NCBI RefSeq assembly: GCF_017948265.1
Contig: NZ_CP072852.1
Location: forward strand, 62,001-126,000
Direction of reading: 5' to 3'
Length of the DNA stretch: 64,000 nt
Source: Rhodoferax sp. PAMC 29310
GTDB lineage: Bacteria > Pseudomonadota > Gammaproteobacteria > Burkholderiales > Burkholderiaceae_C
Below the pieces are notes generated by a model. It was not told the origin of the DNA. It worked only from the letters and a program-made list of their open reading frames with translations, and ran no database searches. A program made the position numbers and the translations under genes. Of the stretch, positions 17,556 through 28,042 are shown one piece after another (position 1 is the stretch's first letter; each line of letters starts with the position of its first letter).

Positions 17556-19215
17556 TCAACGATCCGATTGCACGGCTGGGGTGAAGAACAGGAATCTGCT
17601 TTTGCCTGCCGCTTTGGCGGCATACATGGCGGAATCCGCGTTCTTCACGAGTTGGCCCACACTTTTGGCGTGAACGCCAAGCATGGCAATGCCAATCGAG
17701 GCGCCGATGCGGGAATCCGTTTGCTGAAGGCTTGGCGGGAGCTTGATGGCTGCAATCACTCGTTCAGCCAAATGCGCCACTTCCTCCTGGTTTGCCGGGT
17801 TCTCAAACAGCAAAACAAACTCGTCTCCACCCAAGCGCGCCACCGTGTCAGTGGTTCGCAGAGTGTCTAAAAGGGTGTTGGTCACAAATTTCAACACTTC
17901 ATCTCCCGCCGCGTGTCCCCATTGGTCATTGATTGATTTGAATCCGTCAAGATCGACAAAAAATAGTGCGAGATTTCGTCCCTCTCGTTGCGCCCGTGCC
18001 ATGGATTGATCGAGTCGCTCCAATAAAAGGTGGCGGTTCGGGAGCCCAGTGAGTGGGTCGTGAAGCGCCAGATGTTTCGTGCGTTCATTCGTCTTCCATC
18101 TCGCCGTGATGTCGCTGAATACCGATACATAGCGCGCCGCCTTGCCGTCAGCCCCGCGAATCATCGAGATGCTCTGCCAGGCCATGTAGGTGTCACCGTC
18201 CTTCCGACGTTCCCAGACTTCCCCTTCCCAGTGACCTGTGGATTCAAGCGCTGTCCTCATCACTTCATACTCAGTGGGCTCGTGATGGGCGGCGTCCAGC
18301 ACTCTGGGCACGCGACCCATCATCTCCTCAGCCGCGTAGCCGGTGATATCGGTGAAAGCCAAGTTGACGGACACCACTGTTTCATCCGCGCCAACAGTCA
18401 TGACGCCCATCACTGATGCTGTCAAACACGCTGGCCGCCAGTTTCAGTTCAACTTCCGACTTCTTGAGCAGGGTGATGTCATTCATCAGCACGAAAAATC
18501 CAATAACTGCTGATTTTGAGTCGAAGTCCGGAATGTAAGTGGCGAGTAAATACGCCTGCTTTCCGTCTGATTTCTCAAACGGGCGCTCAAACTGTTCCGG
18601 TCGACCTTGCAAAACTTTGTCAATGTGGGGTTGATTGAGGGCCGTAACGGGCTGGCCCAGCAGTTCGATCATGGTTGAACCCACGGCGGAGTTCGGTGTT
18701 TTGGAAAATACTTGTTCGTAGGGCTTGTTGGCGAATCGGCAGACCAAGTCTTTGTCCCAATACGCGATCATGCCGGGAAGCCCGTCTGTCACCGTTTTGA
18801 TAAAGCGTTCGCTTTTTGCCAACGCCTGCGAAGACGTTTGGGCAAAGTTTCGTGCTTTGAGCAGTTCGCCTTCGAATCGACTGCGCTCAAGAGAGACGAA
18901 AAGCACCCAGTAATAGCATTCAGCGCCGTCCAATATGCCCTTTTTGCTGTTGACGAGAATGGGCACTCGTTGACCCGTTGCGCCCAGCAATTGCAACTGG
19001 ATCTCCTGTACCGAGCCTTGGGTCAGCAGCATTGGCCATACATGGGTCTGCAAGAAAATTCGGCTGGCGGGCGGCACTAAGTCGTCCAACGTCTTCAAGC
19101 GCCACTCAACGAGGGTGCCTTCTGTCAAGCGCAGCAGCTCGTAATTAGCCGCGAGCACGCGACCCGCACCATCTGTAGCAAGCACAGGGCAGGGGATCTG
19201 ATTTAGAAGGTCCAA
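17556..19215 (-). pseudogene. PAS-PAS-GGDEF protein (diguanylate cyclase) with a frameshift
   Basis: Two overlapping frames together make one protein of about 550 residues. The first (TTG 19215 to 18382) has PAS domains at MDLLNQIPCPVLATDGAG and around TDGLPGMIAYWDKDLVCRFA. It then runs out of frame after KLAASVFDSISDG. The second frame resumes at VMTVGADETVVSVNLAFTDI (another PAS) and ends in a GGDEF domain with the active-site motif RLGGDEFVLLFE. One extra C in the CCC at 18406-18408 (plus strand) explains the shift. Diguanylate cyclases make c-di-GMP. It follows the RsbQ-like gene by 22 bases, probably as one operon. Confidence 0.85.
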
Positions 19216-19237
19216 ACGCGTTTTCTCGTCTTGCTTG

Positions 19238-20047
19238 CTAGGCGCCCTGGTCTGCGAAGTAGCGTTTCATGGCGTCAATCACCAAAGTCGGATGACTCAT
19301 GTGCGCGCAGTGGCCCGTCGCTTCAATGACTTTGAGGGTGCTGCCCTTCAGGTGTTCGTGCAAATAGTCGCCAACCCGGAGGGGGGCCAGGGCATCGATT
19401 TGGTGCTGCAAAATTAAACATGGCCGTGATACGTGCTCCAAGTCCGCCCTGTTGTCTGAGAATAAAGCGGCTTGCGCAAAAATTTTTGCGATGACCGGGT
19501 CGGTTGAGCAGAAGCTCTCCGAGAGTTCGCCAGTCAACGGGCTTTCGCCTGGAGCGCCAGAAACAACGGGTGCCAAGTAGTTGGCCCAACCAATGTAGTT
19601 TTGCTCCATCAACGCCAGCAATCCTTCCAGGTCTTCACGCTCGAATCCGCCAAGGTAGTCAGGTGGGTCGTTGAGGAAGCAGGGTGTGGGTCCAACCAAC
19701 ACCAAGCGTTCAATCAATTCAGGTCGGGCAATGGAGGCAAGCAAGCCTATGCTGCTGCTGACAGAATGCCCCACAAACGTGACGCCGCTGCGCAGGTCAA
19801 GTGCGTCGCATACATCAATAATGTCTTGCGCATAGCCGTGGAGGTCAGCGTAGCGCTCTGGGTTAAAGGAAGCCAAGTCAGATTTTCCAGAGCCCACGTA
19901 GTCAAACAGCACTTGTCGGTGCGTACCCTCAAAGGCTGGCGTGATACGGTTCCACATGGCTTGATTGCACCCGAAGCCATGGGCGTACAGCAGGACTGGG
20001 CCGGTATCGCCCAAAACGTGTACGTTGTTGCGCTCAAGGGTATTCAT
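19238..20047 (-). CDS. RsbQ-like alpha/beta hydrolase
   Basis: About 269 residues with an alpha/beta hydrolase fold. The nucleophile is Ser in FVGHSVSSSIG, the acid probably Asp in QIDALAPL, and the base His in GHCAHMSHP. The overall sequence (LLYAHGFGCNQAMWNRI, FDYVGSGKSDLASF) resembles RsbQ of Bacillus and the plant KAI2/D14 receptors. RsbQ works with a PAS-domain partner (RsbP). Here the next gene encodes PAS domains fused to GGDEF, so a small-molecule signal may be relayed to c-di-GMP. The ATG at 20047 is preferred over an upstream alternative at 20098. Confidence 0.82.
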   Translation of the reverse strand: MNTLERNNVHVLGDTGPVLLYAHGFGCNQAMWNRITPAFEGTHRQVLFDYVGSGKSDLASFNPERYADLHGYAQDIIDVCDALDLRSGVTFVGHSVSSSIGLLASIARPELIERLVLVGPTPCFLNDPPDYLGGFEREDLEGLLALMEQNYIGWANYLAPVVSGAPGESPLTGELSESFCSTDPVIAKIFAQAALFSDNRADLEHVSRPCLILQHQIDALAPLRVGDYLHEHLKGSTLKVIEATGHCAHMSHPTLVIDAMKRYFADQGA

Positions 20048-20163
20048 TCGGCACTTCTGGTGGAAAAGTATTGATGATTTGGGCCTGATCAAGACCATGC
20101 AGTGCTGAAGATGATGCGTCCCAGAAGTTGGTCCAGGCTCCGTGAGCCTGAACTCTTTCCTGG

Positions 20164-21258
20164 CTAATTCAAAATCGCAACCCCTTTGATTTGCGCAACA
20201 ACGCTTTTGCCCGGCGAGAGGTCGAGAAGTCGGGCAGATCTCAGGGTCACCCGAGCCAGCAGGGTGACACCGCCCGCGTCCAGAGCCACCATCGTTTGTC
20301 CGGGGCTGTCCGGTGACAGCGCCATGACGGTGGCTTTGATCCGGTTCAGGATGCTGGTGCCCGTTTGCTCGGTGAGTGTCAGGCTCACATCACGCGCCTG
20401 AACGCGAATTCGCAAACGCTGGCCAATTTCTTTACTCTGCATGGGAATCGTCAACAGGCCGCCCGGGAATCGGGTTGTGCTCAGGTGGTCGCTCGTGTCA
20501 TGGCCAGTAACTTGGACCGTGATCACTGCACCTGCGGTGTCGCCATGGGCGAGGGTGCAATCCAGCCGGGTCAATACCTCGTCCGTAGGGCCGTTGGCTG
20601 TGACACGGCCTGCGTCCAGCAATACCAGGTGGTCGGCTAGCCGGGCGACCTCGTCAATGGAGTGGCTGACGTAGATGATGGGAATGCCCAACTCGCCGGG
20701 CAGTCTTGCCAGGTAGGGCAAAATTTCTGACTTGCGGGCCGCATCAAGTGCAGCCAATGGCTCATCCATCAGCAGCAGTTGAGGGCTGGTTGCCAAAGCG
20801 CGGGCGATGGCGACGCGCTGACGCTCTCCGCCTGACAACTCATGTGGCCAGCGCGACAGCAAATAGGTGATGCCCAGAAGGTCTAGCAAGTGGTCCCAGC
20901 GGTGTTGCTGGTCTTGCCTTGGGGTGCGTTTGAAACCGAATTTCAGGTTGTCCTCGACTTGCAAATGCTCAAACAAGCTGGCTTCCTGAAACACGTAGCC
21001 CAGTGCCCTTTTGTGGACCGGTCTAAAAAGGCGTTGGGCGCTGTCCTGCCAGGTCACTCCATGCACGCTGACAGAGCCGGTGGCCTGTGGTTCCAGTCCA
21101 GCCAGGACGCGTAAGCAGGTGGTTTTCCCCGATCCGGATGCGCCAAACAGGGCGGTGATGCCTTTCGCCGGGAGTGCCAAGTCAATGTCCAGCGAAAACG
21201 CTCTGCGTGAGAGCGCCGCCTTGAGTCGAATCACGTCGGAGTGGCCGGTTGCGCTCAT
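20164..21258 (-). CDS. modC: Molybdate ABC transporter ATP-binding protein
   Basis: 364 residues. Walker [10 protein letters not shown] is near residue 38, the signature LSGGERQR in the middle and Walker [13 protein letters not shown] after it. The C-terminal third is a TOBE/MOP domain that binds oxyanion ([18 protein letters not shown]). The start overlaps the modB stop by 4 bases. Last gene of modABC on the minus strand. Confidence 0.93.
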   Translation of the reverse strand: MSATGHSDVIRLKAALSRRAFSLDIDLALPAKGITALFGASGSGKTTCLRVLAGLEPQATGSVSVHGVTWQDSAQRLFRPVHKRALGYVFQEASLFEHLQVEDNLKFGFKRTPRQDQQHRWDHLLDLLGITYLLSRWPHELSGGERQRVAIARALATSPQLLLMDEPLAALDAARKSEILPYLARLPGELGIPIIYVSHSIDEVARLADHLVLLDAGRVTANGPTDEVLTRLDCTLAHGDTAGAVITVQVTGHDTSDHLSTTRFPGGLLTIPMQSKEIGQRLRIRVQARDVSLTLTEQTGTSILNRIKATVMALSPDSPGQTMVALDAGGVTLLARVTLRSARLLDLSPGKSVVAQIKGVAILN

Positions 21259-21938
21259 GTCGACACTCCTTTGCGCCGGGTGCCGTTGTAGGTAAACAAA
21301 GCGAGCAAAACGACAAAGGAGAACCCGAGCATGATGGCTGCCAAACGGTGCGCATCGGCGTATTCCATTGCCTCAACGTGATCATAGATTTGTACCGATA
21401 CCACCCGGGTCACGCCAGGAATGTTGCCGCCCACCATCAGTACCACTCCAAACTCTCCCACCGTATGAGCAAAACTCATGATGACGCCGGAAATCAGTCC
21501 CGGTTTGCAGAGTGGCAAAACCACGCTGAAAAAAGTGTCCAGTGGCGATGCTCGCAATGTGGCTGCCACCTCAAGGGGCCGGTCCCCCAAGGCTTCCATT
21601 GCGGTTTGGATGGGTTGCACCATGAAAGGCAGGGAATAGAAGACGGAGGCGACTACCAAGCCTGAAAACGAAAACGGCAACAAACCCAGGCCCAGTGATT
21701 GGGTCCACTGCCCCACTGGGCCTTGTGGTCCCATTAGCACCAGCAAATAGAAACCCAACACCGACGGTGGCAGCACGATGGGCAAGGCCACGATGGCACT
21801 CAAGGGGCGCTTCATCCATGACTTGGTGCGGGCCAGCCACCAGGCCAGCGGCGTACCGACGATCAGCAAAATGAGAGTAGTCAGTGCAGCCACACGCAAG
21901 GTGAGGCCAATGGCTTGCAAGTCGGCGCTGGTGAGCAT
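21255..21938 (-). CDS. modB: Molybdate ABC transporter permease
   Basis: 227 residues with five predicted membrane spans. [19 protein letters not shown] and [19 protein letters not shown] are the typical ModB motifs, the second being the loop that docks on ModC. The gene is 21 bases downstream of modA and overlaps modC. Confidence 0.93.
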   Translation of the reverse strand: MLTSADLQAIGLTLRVAALTTLILLIVGTPLAWWLARTKSWMKRPLSAIVALPIVLPPSVLGFYLLVLMGPQGPVGQWTQSLGLGLLPFSFSGLVVASVFYSLPFMVQPIQTAMEALGDRPLEVAATLRASPLDTFFSVVLPLCKPGLISGVIMSFAHTVGEFGVVLMVGGNIPGVTRVVSVQIYDHVEAMEYADAHRLAAIMLGFSFVVLLALFTYNGTRRKGVST

Positions 21939-21959
21939 CGTTGACAGACGTAGCCGAGG

Positions 21960-22727
21960 TTATGGCGCGTAGCCGTAGCTGCGAATCAGGTCTTTGCTGG
22001 CCTGGGTTTTAAGCAGGGCCATCAGCGCCTGGGCAGCCGGGTTGTTGGCACCACGCTTGAGTAGCACCGCATCCTGCGCGATGGGGTTGTAAAGTGGTTG
22101 GGGGATTTCCCACATGGAGCCTGATTTGAGCTGACCACCTTCCAGCACCTGAGACATGGCCACAAAGCCCAACTCGGCATTGCCGGTGAAGACGAAGCTG
22201 AAGGTCTGACCAATGCTTTCGCCTTGAACCAGTTTGGGTGCCAAAAGGGTTTGCAGTCCCAGGTTTTCCATGACCTGCACGGCGGCAGCGCCATAAGGGG
22301 CAACCTTTGGCGCGGCGTAGGCCAGCTTGCGAAACTTCCCTTGGCGCAAAACGTCGCCTTTGCCGTCTACCAAGACTGGATCGGCTGACCAGAGTACCAA
22401 GCGCCCTGTGGCGTAGGTGAATCGGCTGCCTGGCTGTGCAAAGCCATCCAACTCAAGGGCAGCCGGGGTCTCGGCATTGGCCGCCAGCAAGGCATCAAAC
22501 GGCGCACCATTTTTGATTTGAGCGAAAAATTTTCCGGTTGCGCCTAGCGTGACTTTGATCTGGTGCCCGGTGGTTTTTTCCAAGGAGATGGCAAGTGCTT
22601 TGATGGGCTCGGCGAAGTTGGAAGCAACGGCCACATGAGCGACCTCGGCATGGGTGCTGCCGGCACTGAGAAGTACCGCCGCAATGGCAATGGCACCGGC
22701 TTTGGAGAGTTTCGTCAGTACGGTCAT
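21960..22727 (-). CDS. modA: Molybdate-binding periplasmic protein
   Basis: About 255 residues with a Sec signal peptide (GAIAIAAVLLSAGSTHA). VAVASNFAEPIKALA and TLGATGKFFAQIKNGAPFD are the ModA oxyanion-binding segments. The ATG at 22727 gives the better leader; a TTG at 22745 extends it by six residues. First gene of modABC. No ModE-type operator (TATATA repeats) could be found upstream. Confidence 0.92.
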   Translation of the reverse strand: MTVLTKLSKAGAIAIAAVLLSAGSTHAEVAHVAVASNFAEPIKALAISLEKTTGHQIKVTLGATGKFFAQIKNGAPFDALLAANAETPAALELDGFAQPGSRFTYATGRLVLWSADPVLVDGKGDVLRQGKFRKLAYAAPKVAPYGAAAVQVMENLGLQTLLAPKLVQGESIGQTFSFVFTGNAELGFVAMSQVLEGGQLKSGSMWEIPQPLYNPIAQDAVLLKRGANNPAAQALMALLKTQASKDLIRSYGYAP

Positions 22728-22872
22728 GGGTGGTCCGGCTACCAAGTCACCTCAATGCTCAGCGGTTTGTGAGGGTCAATTGACTCGCAGAATAGGAACG
22801 TGAATAGACGAAAGTGTAGTGGAATGATCGTCCTCGCCACGTCGATTCGGATGGGGCCCGGTGCTGTCTGGC

Positions 22873-24027
22873 CTAGCGGGGTTGAATTTTTTGCCCAATC
22901 TTTCTGTAAACTGTGGCGCGGCTGATGCCCAGTGCGCGTGCGGCAGCCGTCACGTTGCCGCGAGCTTGCTCGACCGCTTTATGAATCAGGGCGGTTTCGA
23001 TGTCTTTGAGAGGGCGTTGCTGGGCAACCATGGGTCGGACCGCCCCTGCGGTCTGACGTTCTTCGTAACGGCGTTCCACAGGGAGTGCTTGAAGGCGCAG
23101 ACCACTCCACAAGGGGATTTCAATGCCGGGGTCACTACGGCGCACGGCATCAAACAAAAATTCGGCCGGCACACCAAACAATTCGCTGACATGGACCGCG
23201 CCAAGATTGGGCGTGGTCAGGTTCGGCACCATTTGCCGAGCGATGGTATTGGCCCCCATGACCATTCCATCGGTATCAAGGCACAGCATGCCATCGCCGT
23301 CGCTGCCCATCGTGTTTCCGGGCCAATTCAGGCGAATCATCAGGCTGTGCGTCTTCGAAAGTAAGAGCGCGTTTTCAATCTTGCTGGCGCATTGGGCCAC
23401 CAGGTGTTTGAGTTCGGGCCGTTCCACCGCATCAATACCAGTCACATCCAGCATGCCAACACAGGCGCCGTTGGGGCCAAACAAGGGGGCGCCCGCACAG
23501 CTGTAGTGAGATGTTTCGTTAAAAAAATGTTCGCCCCGGTGCAGCCAGACGGGTTGGTGTTCAGCCAACGCCGAGCCAATGGCGTTGGTACCAATTTTGG
23601 ATTCTGACAAATCGACGCCAATGCGGGTAATGAGACTGGCGCGACGGTCCGAGCGGTCAATTTGGCCGTTGACATCAACGACCACGCCGTTGGCATTGGT
23701 CAGAATGGCGAAGTAGTCGGTCCCTGAAATGGCTTGCCCCAGCTTTTCCAGCAATGGGCGAGCGGTCTGCACCAACTGACGGTTGGCGTCCATGGTGCGG
23801 TGCATCTCGGCTTGCGACAGCAGGTCGAAATGAACCGCCTCGCCGGGCTGAAACCCGAAGCTAAGACAGCGCTGCCATGAGCGCTGCACCCACGGCGATA
23901 GTCCGTTGACGGTTAGTGCTTCTCGCTCTTGAATCACGATGCGACGCGCGTGATCGATGGCCGCTAGTCGGAGATCAGTGGTGGGGCTGTTCGGAGCAGG
24001 TCTCATGGTAGTCGCGCATTCTTCCAC
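22873..24027 (-). CDS. GAF-PAS-Fis regulator lacking the sigma-54 AAA+ domain
   Basis: 384 residues. The N-terminal two thirds match the AcoR group: RSWQRCLSFGF, then a GAF domain with IGTNAIGSALAE and HYSCAGAPLFGPNG, then a PAS-like segment (GMLCLDTDGMVMGANTIA). A linker leads straight to a Fis HTH (GNVTAAARALGISRATVYRK). Walker motifs and GAFTGA are absent, so it cannot open sigma-54 promoters. It diverges from the AOR operon and is probably its regulator. GTG 24027 or ATG 24006 may be the start. Confidence 0.82.
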   Translation of the reverse strand: MEECATTMRPAPNSPTTDLRLAAIDHARRIVIQEREALTVNGLSPWVQRSWQRCLSFGFQPGEAVHFDLLSQAEMHRTMDANRQLVQTARPLLEKLGQAISGTDYFAILTNANGVVVDVNGQIDRSDRRASLITRIGVDLSESKIGTNAIGSALAEHQPVWLHRGEHFFNETSHYSCAGAPLFGPNGACVGMLDVTGIDAVERPELKHLVAQCASKIENALLLSKTHSLMIRLNWPGNTMGSDGDGMLCLDTDGMVMGANTIARQMVPNLTTPNLGAVHVSELFGVPAEFLFDAVRRSDPGIEIPLWSGLRLQALPVERRYEERQTAGAVRPMVAQQRPLKDIETALIHKAVEQARGNVTAAARALGISRATVYRKIGQKIQPR

Positions 24028-24222
24028 GATCCGGCGTGGTTGGCGAGCCTTGCCGCCACTTAAGCCCTGATTGTTTCAATTTGAGAAATTCCGCTGGAAT
24101 AGAGGCTGTAACAAGGGTTGTCCCTAGGCGCAGTGTTTCACGGGGCCACAACAATAGCTATAAAACCCAGTTCATAAGCATGGCATTTCATATCTGGTGT
24201 GCCACAACTTGAGGAGTAGCGC

Positions 24223-24699
24223 ATGCAAAAAGTGTTGCATATCAATGCAGACAAGTGCACCGGTTGTTTACAGTGTGAGATGGCCTGTTCCTTTGAGAAT
24301 TACGGCACATTCGCCACAGCGAAATCCCGAATTAAGGTGTTTGACTTTCACCACACGGGAAAAAAAGTGCCTTATACCTGCACCCAGTGCGACGAGGCGT
24401 GGTGCTTGCACGCATGTCCGGTAGAAGCCATTACTGTGGACAAGCTTACCGGCGCCAAGGTCGTGAATGAGTCCACCTGCGTGGGCTGCAAGGTGTGCAC
24501 CATTGCCTGTCCATTTGGCACCATCAATTACGTTCAAGAAACCGGCAAGGTCCAGAAGTGTGACCTTTGCGGGGGCGAACCAGCCTGCGCGGAAGCGTGC
24601 CCCACCGGCGCCATCACTTTCATCGACGCCAACTGGACAGGGCTGGGCAAGATGGCTCAATGGGCGGAAAAATTGGGCAACCAGCCTTCGGCTGCGTAA
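24223..24699 (+). CDS. aorA: AOR electron-transfer subunit, four-cluster ferredoxin
   Basis: 158 residues with sixteen cysteines in four groups: CTGCLQCEMAC, CTQCDEAWCLHACP, CVGCKVCTIACP and CDLCGGEPACAEACP, enough for four [4Fe-4S] clusters. It has the form of the HycB/AorA type subunit that passes electrons between the tungsten subunit and a flavin partner. It is first of five genes; the order (ferredoxin, tungsten enzyme, FAD protein, MoaD) matches the AorABC enzyme described in Aromatoleum. TTGAGGAG provides a good ribosome site. Confidence 0.9.
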   Translation: MQKVLHINADKCTGCLQCEMACSFENYGTFATAKSRIKVFDFHHTGKKVPYTCTQCDEAWCLHACPVEAITVDKLTGAKVVNESTCVGCKVCTIACPFGTINYVQETGKVQKCDLCGGEPACAEACPTGAITFIDANWTGLGKMAQWAEKLGNQPSAA

Positions 24700-24738
24700 C
24701 AGATCAACCAGCCCCCGGGCTGTTTAAGGAGCATCACC

Positions 24739-26589
24739 ATGGCATGGGCAGGAAAAATTCTTCGTGTTGACTTGAGCGCAGGGACGGTTAAATCCGAGCC
24801 ACTCAATATGGATTGGGCTCATGCCTATCTCGGCTCCCGTGGGCTGGGCTCCAAGTATCTGGTGGAGGAGGTGGATGCAACGGTGGATCCCTTGTCTCCG
24901 GCGAACAAAATCATCTGGTCGACTGGCCCGTTGACTGGGACGATGGCTTCCACCGGAGGTCGTTACACGGTCATCACCAAGAGCCCGTTGACTGGCGCCA
25001 TCGCCTGTTCCAACTCGGGTGGCTATTGGGGCGCCGAATTCAAAATGGCTGGGTGGGACATGGTCATTTTTGAAGGCAAGAGCGAGAAGCCGGTATACCT
25101 TTACGTGAATGATGACGTTGCGGAGTTGCGTGACGCGGCTCACTTGTGGGGAAAGAGTGTTTGGCAAACCGAGGAAATGCTCAAAAAATCCTTGCAAGAT
25201 CCGCTGACCCGCGTTTCCAGTATCGGCAAGGCCGGCGAGAACAGAGTGCTTTACGCTGCCGTGGTCAATGATTTGCACCGTGCCGCCGGTCGTTCGGGTG
25301 TTGGCACTGTCATGGGCAGCAAAAATCTGAAGGCCATCGCAGTGCGCGGGACCAAGGGTGTGGGCAACCTCCACAATCCCAAAGAGTTTATGAAGGTGGT
25401 TGCCGAGAAAAAGAAAATTCTTGCCGACAACGCCGTCACAGGACAAGGTCTGCCTGCCTACGGCACACAGGTCTTGATGAACGTGATCAATGAGATGGGC
25501 GCCTTGCCAACGCGTAACCATCGAGACAATGCTTTTGAGAGTGCCAAAGACATTTCAGCGGAAGCCATGGCCACTCCACGCAAGACGGACGGCAAAAAGC
25601 AGTTGGTCACCAACCAGGCTTGTTTCGGTTGCACCATTGCTTGCGGGCGCATCAGCAAGATGGATGAGAGTCACTTCACCGTCGCCAATAAACCTCAATA
25701 TTGGGGTGCTTCTGGCGGTTTGGAATACGAAGCGGCATGGGCTTTGGGCGCGGCCAATGGGGTGAAGGACCTGGAAGCTCTGCAATACGCCAGCATGCTG
25801 TGCAACGAGGAGGGCATTGACCCCATCAGCTTTGGCGCCACGGTAGGCGCTGTCATGGAGCTTTATGAAATGGGCGTGCTGACCAAGGAGATAGTCGGCA
25901 TCGAGGCCCCTTTTGGCTCTGCGCAGGCACTGGCATTTTTGACCGAGGAGACGATCTACGGTCGCGGTTTTGGTGTTGAAATTGGGCAAGGCTCTAAACG
26001 CCTGACCGCCAAATACGGTCACCCGGATCTGAGCATGACCAGCAAGGGCCAGGAGTTTCCAGCCTACGACGGTCGGGCCATTCAAGGCATTGGCCTGGCC
26101 TATGCCACCTCCAATCGCGGGGGCTGCCATTTGCGTGGCTATACCATCGCCTCCGAGGTGTTGGGTATCCCGGTCAAAACAGACCCGATTGAGCATGAAG
26201 GAAAACCCGAGTTGGTCAAAGCATTTCAGGATGCCACGGCCGCGTTTGACTCATCTGGTTTGTGCGTGTTCACTACGTTCGCCTGGGGACTGGCTGATTT
26301 GGCCCCCCAAATTTCTGCAGCCTGTGGAGATCAGTACACCACCGAGGAGTTGGAGAAGATCGGGGAGCGAATTTGGAACATGGAGCGGGAATTTAACAAC
26401 CGGGCGGGGTTCACCGCCAAGGATGACAGCCTGCCCAAGCGCTTGTTGACAGAGGCCTGCAAAACTGGTCCGTCCAAAGGGAAAATCAGCATGCTGGCGG
26501 AGATGATGCCCAAGTACTATGCTGTTCGCGGTTGGGACAGCGAAGGTCGTCCAACCGCCGACACCCGCTCCAGACTAGGTTTGTCTTAA
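24739..26589 (+). CDS. aorB: Aldehyde:acceptor oxidoreductase, tungsten-containing subunit
   Basis: 616 residues, the length of archaeal and bacterial AORs. The N-terminal domain WAGKILRVDLSAGTV and the GGRYTVITKSPLTGAIACS segment bind the tungsten bis-pyranopterin. The [4Fe-4S] ligands are CFGCTIAC near residue 295 plus a Cys in SGLCVFTTF near 507. The enzyme oxidises aldehydes to acids and can reduce acids with low-potential electrons. Tungsten rather than molybdenum is inferred from the family and the nearby tup genes. AGGAGCATCACC precedes the start. Gene appears intact. Confidence 0.94.
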   Translation: MAWAGKILRVDLSAGTVKSEPLNMDWAHAYLGSRGLGSKYLVEEVDATVDPLSPANKIIWSTGPLTGTMASTGGRYTVITKSPLTGAIACSNSGGYWGAEFKMAGWDMVIFEGKSEKPVYLYVNDDVAELRDAAHLWGKSVWQTEEMLKKSLQDPLTRVSSIGKAGENRVLYAAVVNDLHRAAGRSGVGTVMGSKNLKAIAVRGTKGVGNLHNPKEFMKVVAEKKKILADNAVTGQGLPAYGTQVLMNVINEMGALPTRNHRDNAFESAKDISAEAMATPRKTDGKKQLVTNQACFGCTIACGRISKMDESHFTVANKPQYWGASGGLEYEAAWALGAANGVKDLEALQYASMLCNEEGIDPISFGATVGAVMELYEMGVLTKEIVGIEAPFGSAQALAFLTEETIYGRGFGVEIGQGSKRLTAKYGHPDLSMTSKGQEFPAYDGRAIQGIGLAYATSNRGGCHLRGYTIASEVLGIPVKTDPIEHEGKPELVKAFQDATAAFDSSGLCVFTTFAWGLADLAPQISAACGDQYTTEELEKIGERIWNMEREFNNRAGFTAKDDSLPKRLLTEACKTGPSKGKISMLAEMMPKYYAVRGWDSEGRPTADTRSRLGLS

Positions 26590-26737
26590 CCCTAAGGCCG
26601 CTGGATGGGCTTAGGCGCCAGTCACCGATGACCCTGATCCAAAGAGCGAGATCCTCGGTCACTGATGGGCGCTTTTCTGATTCAGCGAATCTTCAAAAAA
26701 AGGGCCTTGGCTCTTCCTCCATCAAAAGAGAATCACC

Positions 26738-28033
26738 ATGACCCATCACGTTATTTTGGGCGCTGGTCCGGCCGGCGTCATTGCCGCAGAAACCATTCGC
26801 AAGCACTCGCCATCAGACGCCATTACTTTGGTCGGCGACGAGCGCGAGCCACCTTACTCGCGCATGGCCATTCCTTACCTACTGATTGGCAATGTGCAAG
26901 AGAGCGGTACCTACCTGCGAAAGAGTCCCACACACCTTCAGGATTTGGGTGTGAAATTGATCAAGGGCAAGGCCAAGTCGGTAGACGCTGCTTCTAAAAA
27001 TATAGCGTTGGAGGGCGGAGAGATATTGAGTTTTGACACACTTCTGATTGCGACCGGATCTCATCCAATTCGACCACCCATCCCAGGCATTGACGCAGTA
27101 GGTGTTCACTCATGTTGGACACTGGAGGATGCAAGGGCCATTCAATCGTTGGCCACCAAAGGGGCACGGGTTCTGCAATTGGGAGCCGGTTTCATCGGCT
27201 GCATCATCATGGAATCATTAGCTGCACGGGGTGTGAAGCTGAGCGTCGTGGAAATGGGCGACCGCATGGTGCCGCGCATGATGGGGCCTACGGCTGGCGG
27301 CATGATTCGAGACTGGTGTGAGGAAAAAGGCGTGGAAGTGTTTACTGGCACACGAGTAGAGGCCATTGAGCCCGGCAATCCACTGAAGGTACGTTTGAGC
27401 AATGGGCAAACCGTGGAGGCCGACCTAGTGATTAGCGCAGCCGGGGTGCGACCCGCTATTGGATTTTTGGAGAATTCCGGGATCACATCTTTGCTTGGCG
27501 TGCTGACTGATGAGCATCTTGAGACGAATGTTCCCGGAGTTTTTGCGGCTGGCGATTGCGCCGAGGCCTTTGACAAAGTGAGTGGCAAGACCATCGTCAG
27601 CGCTATTCAGCCCAATGCCGCTGAGCAAGCCCGCGTGGCCGCGCTCAATATGCTCGCCTTTGCCCGGGGCAATGCGCCTCTCGCCGAATTGAAAGGTGTG
27701 ACGCAAATCAACGTGCTGGACACCTTGGGACTGATCTCGACGAGTTTTGGCGACTGGGAAGGCCGTCCTGGTGGCGAGCATGTCGAATTAACCGACACCG
27801 CCGCCCGCAAGCACCTCAGCTTGCAGTTTCAGGGCGATGTGTTGGTAGGTTGCAATAGCGTGGGCTGGACTGAACATGTGGGCGTCATGCGTGGATTGGT
27901 CGAAGGGCAGGTCAAGCTTGGCGCTTGGAAGGACACGCTGATGCAAGACCCAACCCAGTTAGTGGCAGCCTATCTCGCCTCAGCGCAAGGGCAAAGCGCG
28001 TGGTCGGGCGCGCAGGATGAGCGTCGGCGATAA
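26738..28033 (+). CDS. aorC: AOR flavoprotein subunit, NAD(P)H oxidoreductase
   Basis: 431 residues of the FAD-dependent pyridine-nucleotide disulfide oxidoreductase fold. FAD is bound by GAGPAGVIAAETI at the N-terminus and by VPGVFAAGDCAEAF near 270. The nucleotide site is LGAGFIGCIIMESLAARG near 150. In the AorABC complex the equivalent subunit passes electrons to NAD+. A 148-base gap separates it from aorB, larger than the other gaps in the operon. I see no terminator in it. Confidence 0.88.
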   Translation: MTHHVILGAGPAGVIAAETIRKHSPSDAITLVGDEREPPYSRMAIPYLLIGNVQESGTYLRKSPTHLQDLGVKLIKGKAKSVDAASKNIALEGGEILSFDTLLIATGSHPIRPPIPGIDAVGVHSCWTLEDARAIQSLATKGARVLQLGAGFIGCIIMESLAARGVKLSVVEMGDRMVPRMMGPTAGGMIRDWCEEKGVEVFTGTRVEAIEPGNPLKVRLSNGQTVEADLVISAAGVRPAIGFLENSGITSLLGVLTDEHLETNVPGVFAAGDCAEAFDKVSGKTIVSAIQPNAAEQARVAALNMLAFARGNAPLAELKGVTQINVLDTLGLISTSFGDWEGRPGGEHVELTDTAARKHLSLQFQGDVLVGCNSVGWTEHVGVMRGLVEGQVKLGAWKDTLMQDPTQLVAAYLASAQGQSAWSGAQDERRR

Positions 28034-28042
28034 GTATTTCCG

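Noticed and set aside
22728..22872. Search for a ModE operator ahead of modA
   Set aside because: No TATATA-type inverted repeat is present.
24028..24222. Sigma-54 promoter ahead of the AOR operon
   Set aside because: The nearest GG/GC pair (TGGCGAGCCTTGC) has 8 instead of 10 bases between the elements.
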